Below, piece by piece: positions 1 through 5,170 of a stretch of DNA of 9,749 bases. The stretch comes from Gammaproteobacteria bacterium HGW-Gammaproteobacteria-14 (GTDB taxonomy: Bacteria; Pseudomonadota; Gammaproteobacteria; Pseudomonadales; Alcanivoracaceae): NCBI GenBank assembly GCA_002840115.1, contig PGZG01000063.1, positions 1 through 9,749 on the forward strand, read 5' to 3'. The position numbers and the translations under genes were made by a program. How positions within the stretch are numbered: the first letter of the stretch is position 1; every line of letters begins with the position of its first letter. The notes under the pieces are model-generated. The model made no database searches, was not told where the DNA came from, and was given only the letters and a program-made list of their open reading frames with translations.

Positions 1-2
1 GA

Positions 3-32
3 CACTGACTCTCTTATCAAGGAGAGTCAGTG
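3..32. terminator. 11-bp perfect inverted repeat, possible bidirectional terminator
   Basis: Bases 3-13 pair perfectly with 22-32 around an 8-nt loop, giving an 11-bp stem. The stop codon of the minus-strand membrane-protein gene (27-29) lies inside the right arm. A stem this close to a stop codon suits transcription termination, possibly serving convergent genes on both sides. The U-tract that would confirm a minus-strand terminator would lie to the left of base 1, outside the window, and there is no T-run on the plus-strand side. It could also be a stabilising 3' hairpin. Confidence 0.4.
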
Positions 33-707
33 CTCCCCGGTGCGAGCAGACAATGAAAAATCACTGCGCCGCCACAATAGCGCGACAAGCAGCGCATGTA
101 CGTTAAGTAATAACGCCAGGCTCCATTCAAACGCATTTTCAATATCGTTGTAGCGCTCCGGCATCAGCACTCCCAGCAGCACCGACAACAGGCCCATTAG
201 CAAGGTAAACAAACTCAACTGCAGCAAACGTTGCCCCGATGTACGCAATGCCGGTACTTCTCGCAGAGCACCCGACAACTGCAACTGGGCGATCCAGGTA
301 AGGCCAAACCATCCCACCACACCAATGCGCCGCATCATATTAAACATGTCCCCCGCATGCCCCAGTGCCAGCGTATAGATCAACAAGGACAGCGACGACA
401 CCACGCCAAGCCAGGGCAACGCCCGGCCCATAGACACTCTGAAGGATTGCAGCCATACCCGGTTCAATTGCCAGAACAACACCATCAATACACAGGTGGG
501 GATCATCCCGCCTTTGAAAACAAAATATGCTGTGCCATGACGACCGGCACGGGAAATACTCGAACAGGTTTCCCAATAGGGAATACACCAGCCGACATTA
601 CCCTCTATGGCGGAAATCAGAAATGACAGATGAATGGTCAGAAATGGCAGCAGAGCGCAGCACATCGCTAATGGCCAGATTCGGTAACTTGGTGACGAGG
701 TTTTCAT
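27..707 (-). CDS. Small polytopic inner-membrane protein, function unknown
   Basis: The product has 226 residues. I chose the ATG at 707 because AGAGGAG sits 6 nt upstream. The open frame extends upstream to 809, but that part would read through the hairpin at 786-808 and gives an arginine-rich, low-complexity N-terminus. About six hydrophobic helices are visible, near residues 11-32, 60-79, 98-117, 128-144, 161-181 and 194-212. The first loop carries a Cys/Trp-rich stretch (GNVGWCIPYWETCSS, 36-50) followed by RAGRHG. A polar loop with Cys/Trp/Pro after helix 1 and six helices loosely recall Frag1/DRAM/Sfk1 membrane proteins, but this is a memory-based resemblance, not a firm assignment. No catalytic motif is evident. 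The gene lies 115 bp downstream of the HtrA-type protease gene on the same strand and may be read through from it, although a GC-rich hairpin lies between them. Confidence 0.8.
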   Translation of the reverse strand: MKTSSPSYRIWPLAMCCALLPFLTIHLSFLISAIEGNVGWCIPYWETCSSISRAGRHGTAYFVFKGGMIPTCVLMVLFWQLNRVWLQSFRVSMGRALPWLGVVSSLSLLIYTLALGHAGDMFNMMRRIGVVGWFGLTWIAQLQLSGALREVPALRTSGQRLLQLSLFTLLMGLLSVLLGVLMPERYNDIENAFEWSLALLLNVHALLVALLWRRSDFSLSARTGEH

Positions 708-785
708 CGGGGCTCCTCTGGATAACTCCTCAGGCACCTCTGACAAACGTTGCTGATTGCAAGTCGATTGAAATGCTAGCCGCGC

Positions 786-808
786 TGCCGCCCCTCTACG
801 GGGCGGCA
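786..808 (-). terminator. GC-rich hairpin downstream of the protease gene
   Basis: Bases 786-794 pair with 800-808 in a 9-bp perfect, almost all G/C stem with a 5-nt loop. On the minus strand it begins 14 nt after the protease stop codon, the usual place for an intrinsic terminator. The expected U-tract after the stem is absent (the minus strand continues GCGCGGCTAGC). It is therefore either a weak or factor-assisted terminator, or a 3'-end protecting hairpin that lowers read-through into the membrane-protein gene. Confidence 0.4.
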
Positions 809-822
809 CGGGAAATTACGGA

Positions 823-2205
823 TCAGCGAATCACTACAAAGAACATGCCGCCATTGCGATTTAAGCGCAGCAGAATCGCCGCCTCCTTATCCGGAATCGC
901 TGTGCGCAGCTGATCCATATCGACAATATCCTGACGGTTAGCGTTCACGATCACATCGCCACTACGCAGCCCTGCGCGGGCCGCCGCACTGCCCTGCTCC
1001 ACGTCGTCTACCAGCACGCCGGTCTCCGCATGGGACAGCTCGCCCTTGCGTAAATTACGCAAACTGGCCCCTTTCAGGTATTTCGACATACTGCCGCCAT
1101 CCGCCGTAGTTTGCGTGGTCTCACGAATCACGGCAGTGATTGAGCGCTCACGGCCATCACGCATCACGGTTAATTCGATACGATCACCCACCGGCGACAT
1201 GCCAACCTTGTTACGCAGATCCGCCGCGCGACGTACCGGCCGACCATCCACCGCCACCACCACATCACCGGCCAACAGGCCGGCATCTTCAGCCGCGCTG
1301 TCTTCCACCACCTGAGTAATCACCACGCCACGCTCATCCGCACTTACGCCGAAGGCTTCCGCCAACTCGTTGGTGAGATCCTGAATATTCACACCCAGCG
1401 TGCCACGTTTCACCTCTCCATGTTCAATCAGCTGCGCCATAATGTTGGCAACCATATCTGTGGGAATGGCAAAGCCAATACCGATATTGCCGCCCGCCGC
1501 TGCGATAATTGCGGTGTTAATTCCCACCAGTTCACCGCGTAAATTCACCAACGCGCCACCGGAGTTGCCAGGGTTAATGGAGGCATCGGTCTGAATATAG
1601 TTTTCATAGCCATCCATGCGCAGCCCAGTGCGACCCAGTGCGGAAACAATGCCGGAAGTCACGGTATGCCCCAAGCTGAACGGATTACCAATGGCCACAA
1701 CAAAATCCCCGACTCGCAGCGTTGAAGAGTCCGCAATGGGCATTTGGGTAAGACCGTTAGGCGGCACCCGCAGCACCGCCAGATCCACCTCAGAATCCAT
1801 ACCTACCAACTCGGCCTCCAGAGTGCGACCATCATTCAGGGTTATTTCAATCTGCTCCGCATGACGTACCACATGGGCATTGGTCAACACGAAGCCTTTT
1901 TCTGCATCCACAATCACACCGGAACCGGCGCTGGTGGTACGTCGCTCCTGAGGCATATTGGGCATATTAAAAAAGCGCCGAAAGAATGGATCTTCCATTA
2001 GCGGGTTCTGGGTACGAACCCGACCCTGGGTGGCAATATTCACCACCGCCGGAATCGCCTGATCCAGCATCGGCGCCAACGAAGGCAATGGCTGACCATC
2101 CGCCAACATCCCCGGCAATGCCGAAGACACACTCTGCGAAGCCAACAGCAGCACCAGCCCGAAAGCCCCCACAACCTGACGATGAAATGACAACCCGGTA
2201 TTCAA
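823..2205 (-). CDS. Periplasmic Do/HtrA-family serine endoprotease (DegQ/DegP-like)
   Basis: A 460-residue envelope quality-control protease that degrades or refolds damaged periplasmic proteins. Residues 1-29 form a Sec signal peptide, with likely cleavage after SVSSA. The trypsin-like domain spans roughly 45-260 and has an intact triad: His111 in TNAHVV, Asp141 in DLAVL and Ser215 in NPGNSGGAL. PDZ1 (about 262-360) starts at RGTLGVNIQ, and PDZ2 (about 372-460) contains AARAGLRSGDVIV. The region before the protease core (about 64-92) is short compared with the long LA loop of E. coli DegP, which with the overall length fits DegQ- or MucD-type enzymes better; I give no symbol because these cannot be separated here. 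The start codon is TTG at 2205, supported by AGGAG 7 nt upstream and by the complete signal peptide that follows. A weak sigmaE-like promoter lies upstream. Confidence 0.96.
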   Translation of the reverse strand: MNTGLSFHRQVVGAFGLVLLLASQSVSSALPGMLADGQPLPSLAPMLDQAIPAVVNIATQGRVRTQNPLMEDPFFRRFFNMPNMPQERRTTSAGSGVIVDAEKGFVLTNAHVVRHAEQIEITLNDGRTLEAELVGMDSEVDLAVLRVPPNGLTQMPIADSSTLRVGDFVVAIGNPFSLGHTVTSGIVSALGRTGLRMDGYENYIQTDASINPGNSGGALVNLRGELVGINTAIIAAAGGNIGIGFAIPTDMVANIMAQLIEHGEVKRGTLGVNIQDLTNELAEAFGVSADERGVVITQVVEDSAAEDAGLLAGDVVVAVDGRPVRRAADLRNKVGMSPVGDRIELTVMRDGRERSITAVIRETTQTTADGGSMSKYLKGASLRNLRKGELSHAETGVLVDDVEQGSAAARAGLRSGDVIVNANRQDIVDMDQLRTAIPDKEAAILLRLNRNGGMFFVVIR

Positions 2206-2212
2206 GCCCTAT

Positions 2213-2219
2213 CTCCTCT
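2213..2219 (-). promoter_or_regulatory. Ribosome binding site that fixes the TTG start of the protease gene
   Basis: The minus strand reads GAGGAG and then 7 nt before TTG at 2205-2203. No ATG or GTG in this frame lies near it. The next in-frame ATG (codon 33) would remove the signal peptide. The strong Shine-Dalgarno sequence therefore decides for the unusual start codon. Confidence 0.7.
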
Positions 2220-2252
2220 TCAATCATGTCGCTTTAATCACGGCCTGCGCCG

Positions 2253-2281
2253 TTCGACTCATAAGCTCACGATTCGGTTCC
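2253..2281 (-). promoter_or_regulatory. Weak sigmaE-like promoter candidate and overlapping palindrome upstream of the protease gene
   Basis: On the minus strand GGAACC (from 2281) is followed, about 17 nt after GGAACCG, by TCGAA (2257-2253). This resembles the sigmaE consensus GGAACTT / TCTGA-like, but the -35 lacks the terminal TT. Its -10 lies about 47 nt from the TTG start, a suitable distance. HtrA genes are classic members of the envelope-stress regulon, which makes the match biologically sensible. The -35 part coincides with a perfect odd palindrome, CGGTTC-C-GAACCG (2275-2287), so the match may instead reflect an operator or be chance. No good sigma70 promoter is obvious in 2206-2358. 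Confidence 0.25.
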
Positions 2282-2358
2282 GAACCGTCAGTGATCTGGT
2301 GTATTCGGAGCCTGATCACCCGGCGCCGACGGATGTGAGTTGTAGCTATGAATCGTAA

Positions 2359-3030
2359 CTATGAACCATAGTGATACAAGGTAACGCGATTAAATTCCCG
2401 AGACTCATCCAGATCAGGCCAGGTCACCGCATCCATCACATCACCGCGACGATACCCCGGCGCCGACAGATTGCGCACCCGGCTATCCGCCAGTACGACC
2501 CTAGGCGCTCTCTGAAAGCGGGCCAGTAAAGCCAGATTATCGCGGTCATAAAGAATATCCGCCGCCGTCACCAAGTCCGCCACCTTCAGACAGGCATCAA
2601 GATCATCACTGAGTTCCACCGCCAAACCAAGACTGACAGCATTTAACTGAACCGCCGCCAACGCCTGCGGGTCAATATCGCAGGCCAGCACCCGAGTCGC
2701 CCCGGCATAGGCCGCCGCCAGCGCCACTACCCCGGAGCCCGGCCCCACATCCAGTACTGTCTTCCCCTGCAGCAAGGCAGGCCGATCCAGTAACCAGCGA
2801 GCCAGCACCTGACCACTGGCCCAGCAAAAGCTCCAGTAAGGCGGTGTTTCCATCAAGGCCGCCGCGCAATCGCTGTCCAGACGAGTGCCGGAACGAATAT
2901 CCCCCAACAACCAGAGTGGTAACTCCGGGATTCCCGGCGGCGCCTGCGCTTGCAGACAAGCACCGGGCACCAGCGCCTGAAGATGCCGCTGTAATTTCTG
3001 ATGCCGCTCTGTGACTTGGCCGTCGCTCAT
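2359..3030 (-). CDS. Class I SAM-dependent methyltransferase, METTL20/ETF-beta-lysine type
   Basis: With the ATG at 3030 the product has 223 residues. A GTG at 3063 would add 11 residues, but it falls inside a large inverted repeat; neither start has a strong Shine-Dalgarno sequence, so the start is uncertain. Motif I is LDVGPGSG (about 93-100), the SAM ribose-binding acidic strand is ACDIDPQAL (116-124), and a DILY sequence (158-161) matches the DxxY motif of the METTL20-related lysine methyltransferases. The YWSFCWASGQVLARWLLD segment (65-82) before motif I is typical of this group. Known members trimethylate lysines of the electron-transfer flavoprotein beta subunit; relatives modify ribosomal protein L11 (PrmA) or other proteins. 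The substrate here is inferred, not shown: no ETF gene is in the window. It is probably a cytosolic protein methyltransferase. It lies 153 bp upstream of the protease gene on the same strand and diverges from the secreted paralogues. Confidence 0.85.
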   Translation of the reverse strand: MSDGQVTERHQKLQRHLQALVPGACLQAQAPPGIPELPLWLLGDIRSGTRLDSDCAAALMETPPYWSFCWASGQVLARWLLDRPALLQGKTVLDVGPGSGVVALAAAYAGATRVLACDIDPQALAAVQLNAVSLGLAVELSDDLDACLKVADLVTAADILYDRDNLALLARFQRAPRVVLADSRVRNLSAPGYRRGDVMDAVTWPDLDESREFNRVTLYHYGS

Positions 3031-3059
3031 GTACACTGCCACTTTTAGGAACTGGTTGT

Positions 3060-3089
3060 TCACTGAACTGGCGCACCGCCAGCCAGTGA
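3060..3089. promoter_or_regulatory. Interrupted 12-bp dyad in the divergent gap
   Basis: Outer arms TCACTG (3060-3065) and CAGTGA (3084-3089) and inner arms CTGGCG (3068-3073) and CGCCAG (3077-3082) are all perfectly complementary. They are separated by small 2/1-nt bulges and a 3-nt loop. The dyad lies between the methyltransferase and the first secreted paralogue, 24 nt before the ATG of the latter. It could be an operator for both genes or a leader hairpin in the plus-strand mRNA. No T-run follows, so it is not a standard terminator. I see no convincing -10/-35 pair around it. Confidence 0.5.
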
Positions 3090-3113
3090 TAGCAAGCCCG
3101 GGAGAATAACAAA

Positions 3114-5009
3114 ATGCCGGCTCTGCGCGCAGCGTTAGCCCTGATCATCGTCATTACCCTGAGTCACCATCAGGCGCTGGCCCGTGAGGATGGCTGGGAA
3201 GGCACCTTGCCGGACCGCTTTTTTGACACCTTCATGGAGTTTTACCGCAACGACCCCAGCGCTCTGGCACGCTATCCCGGAGGCCTGCGTAACATCTCCT
3301 CGGAGCAGCTCCACCGGGCCATCATCGGTCTGGATACCACCCATTTCAGCTATCTCTACCCCATGAGCATTCGCGGCCACGAACTGCCGACGCTCGAAGG
3401 TACGCCTATCAAGCGTTTGTCACTAATGGCCGTACGTGGCAAACGAATGATTCCCATCCCGTTCCAGATCGATGAGTTTGATCGCACCGGTCTAATCTGG
3501 ATTCCCGGCCATAACAAAGCACCGGCGGAAGGCAAACCGGATATTCTGGACGACTTTGATGAGCTGGTTTTCATGTTTCGCGATGGCGGCCAATTGCGCT
3601 ACGACAGCCAACAGCATGGCGAAATTGAGGGCCGGGTGCTCCATGAGATTCGTCTCGACTCACCGCGCAATAACCCCCGTTATGTCTATCTTATGCTGGA
3701 CAACCCGGAGCGCTCTGAGGCCAATTATGTTCAGGTGGATTTTGCCAAGGGCCGTATCGACACCACCGTTATGGAAATGGTCTACGACACCAAAAACGTG
3801 ATCAATATTGAGCACATTGCCAGCAAGGTCGGGCCACACCATGGCATCAACCTGTTTGACAGTATGTACATCAATATCAGCACCGGCATTCTCAACCAGA
3901 ACATGAGGATCAACCTGGAAAGCGGCAAAAACATCCGGGCGGTGCCCGTGGCGGTGAAAGACGGTCCCATCCGCGCAAGCTTTCTGGTGCGAACCCGCAT
4001 CTGGTACATGTATTTGCCAACGCTGTTTAACCAGCAATTTGGCATTCATTTCTATGAGCAGGGTATTGTTGTGCCAAGCCGATTCGCCATCGACGGCATG
4101 CGCACCCTACGCTACTTCCTGATGTTCCTGCGAGAACCGCGCATTGAGTTCAGTGTTGATTTTCATAATCTGGAAGGAGCCAAAGTCACCTTTGATAGCG
4201 TCCATAAAACCGACGAAGACTGGGGCATTGTCGATGGCGTTATGAGTCCGTTCGAGGAGCGCATGGCCAGCTATCGACTGCCGGGAGACTGGCTACATAT
4301 GGCCTCCGGCCGCGGCTGGGAAATGTTTTTTGCCAACCATATGCCGGTCGTCGAGAACGGCCTGTTTGATGCCTTCCTCGACGGCATGACCCTGTCAATG
4401 ATTTACCGAGATGATAAAGCCGACGTATTACCCCATGAACGCTTCCCCGGAGCCACCCCCCGATTTGGCTTCTCCAGCAGCGGCATGCCAGGCTATGTCA
4501 TTGATCTGCTCAGCTCACTGCCACGGATGAACTTCTCCCGCATCGACACGCTGGGCGAAGCCATTATTCTGCTTGCCGAAGAAGAAAACCGCGGCCGAGG
4601 AAAACTGGATGGTTATGACCGGGCCGCGAACAAAGTTCTTTCACGATTGCGGGACGAGGGACGCATTACCAGTGCCACTCAGCTGGCCGACGCCTTTATT
4701 GCCGATATTAACCGGATGAAATTCACCGGTATGGAACGCGACCAGCTACACGGCCTGCTGCGTGACGCCATTATCGCCGTGGTCGATGATCCCGGCGCCG
4801 TCCAGCATGGTCAGGTGCTGGCAAAAATGGTTGAGCTGGCAAACGCCCGCAATATCGATATCGCCCAGCTACGTTACGGCTCCATGGACAATACCCTGTG
4901 GTTACCAGACTGGACCGGCGAAGGCGGCCCCCGTGACTTTCACTGGCAGGTGCAAAACCCGCCCCGTCACACCATTCGCCCGGCACCACCGCAACCGACT
5001 CTTTACTGA
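3114..5009 (+). CDS. Large exported protein of unknown function, first of a tandem paralogous pair
   Basis: The product has 631 residues. The ATG at 3114 has GGGAG about 9 nt upstream and is followed directly by a Sec signal peptide (1-23, cleavage likely after QALA), so the mature protein is periplasmic or secreted. There is no lipobox, and no cysteine occurs anywhere in the protein. I do not recognise a characterised family. Visible blocks are HFSYLYPM (77-84), RLSLMAVRG (101-109), PFQIDEFDRTGLIWI (116-130), an acidic LDDFDELVFMFRDGG (145-159), DNPERSEANYV (196-206), STGILNQNMR (256-265), HFYEQG (312-317), LREPR (339-343), VDFHNLEGAKVTF (348-360) and GDWLHMASGRGWEMFF (391-406). Residues 1-430 look beta-rich with alternating hydrophobics; 476-600 are helical, containing YDRAANKVLSRL, QLADAFIADINRM and DNTLWLPDW. 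The second paralogue follows after 161 bp. The likely role, inferred only from context, is a partner of the DISM receptor encoded downstream. Confidence 0.9.
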   Translation: MPALRAALALIIVITLSHHQALAREDGWEGTLPDRFFDTFMEFYRNDPSALARYPGGLRNISSEQLHRAIIGLDTTHFSYLYPMSIRGHELPTLEGTPIKRLSLMAVRGKRMIPIPFQIDEFDRTGLIWIPGHNKAPAEGKPDILDDFDELVFMFRDGGQLRYDSQQHGEIEGRVLHEIRLDSPRNNPRYVYLMLDNPERSEANYVQVDFAKGRIDTTVMEMVYDTKNVINIEHIASKVGPHHGINLFDSMYINISTGILNQNMRINLESGKNIRAVPVAVKDGPIRASFLVRTRIWYMYLPTLFNQQFGIHFYEQGIVVPSRFAIDGMRTLRYFLMFLREPRIEFSVDFHNLEGAKVTFDSVHKTDEDWGIVDGVMSPFEERMASYRLPGDWLHMASGRGWEMFFANHMPVVENGLFDAFLDGMTLSMIYRDDKADVLPHERFPGATPRFGFSSSGMPGYVIDLLSSLPRMNFSRIDTLGEAIILLAEEENRGRGKLDGYDRAANKVLSRLRDEGRITSATQLADAFIADINRMKFTGMERDQLHGLLRDAIIAVVDDPGAVQHGQVLAKMVELANARNIDIAQLRYGSMDNTLWLPDWTGEGGPRDFHWQVQNPPRHTIRPAPPQPTLY

Positions 5010-5029
5010 CCGACCACACTACAGTCATA

Positions 5030-5048
5030 GCCCTAAGGGCCACTAGTG
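5030..5048. repeat. Two abutting short palindromes after the first paralogue
   Basis: GCCCT-A-AGGGC (5030-5040) is directly followed by the 8-bp perfect palindrome CACTAGTG (5041-5048). They begin 20 nt after the stop codon at 5009. Neither is followed by a T-run. They could be protein-binding sites or small mRNA hairpins; chance is possible for each one alone. Confidence 0.35.
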
Positions 5049-5062
5049 ACAGAATCAGGCCG

Positions 5063-5090
5063 GGCGCTGACGTCATTGACCATCAGCGCC
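5063..5090. repeat. GC-rich inverted repeat between the two paralogues
   Basis: GGCGCTGA (5063-5070) is perfectly repeated in inverse as TCAGCGCC (5083-5090) around a 12-nt loop. The left arm overlaps a second palindrome, TGACGTCA (5068-5075). A TTGACC at 5076-5081, inside the loop, is a fair -35 match, but the facing -10 (GATGCT, 5099-5104) is poor. The repeat could be an operator over an internal promoter, or an mRNA hairpin that stabilises or partly terminates the upstream message. Without a U-tract it is not a classical terminator. The rest of 5010-5170 holds a small hairpin, AGGCC-CATT-GGCCT (5116-5129), and no ORF I can support. Confidence 0.45.
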
Positions 5091-5170
5091 AGTCGCGGGA
5101 TGCTGGCACTCTAGGAGGCCCATTGGCCTGAGCCCGGCATACCCCCTGGGCCCGTAGTGAGATAACAATA

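Noticed and set aside
231..626. Plus-strand open frame opposite the membrane-protein gene
   Set aside because: Composition rich in His/Gln/Pro and no start signals; the minus-strand frame has clear transmembrane helices.
708..809. Upstream in-frame extension of the membrane-protein gene
   Set aside because: The extension runs through the GC-rich hairpin at 786-808 and yields an Arg/Ala-rich sequence; the ATG at 707 has AGAGGAG at the right spacing.
3660..4049. Minus-strand open frame of 129 codons inside the first paralogue
   Set aside because: It is antisense to conserved blocks of the paralogue and appears at the matching place in both copies, as expected for a shadow frame.
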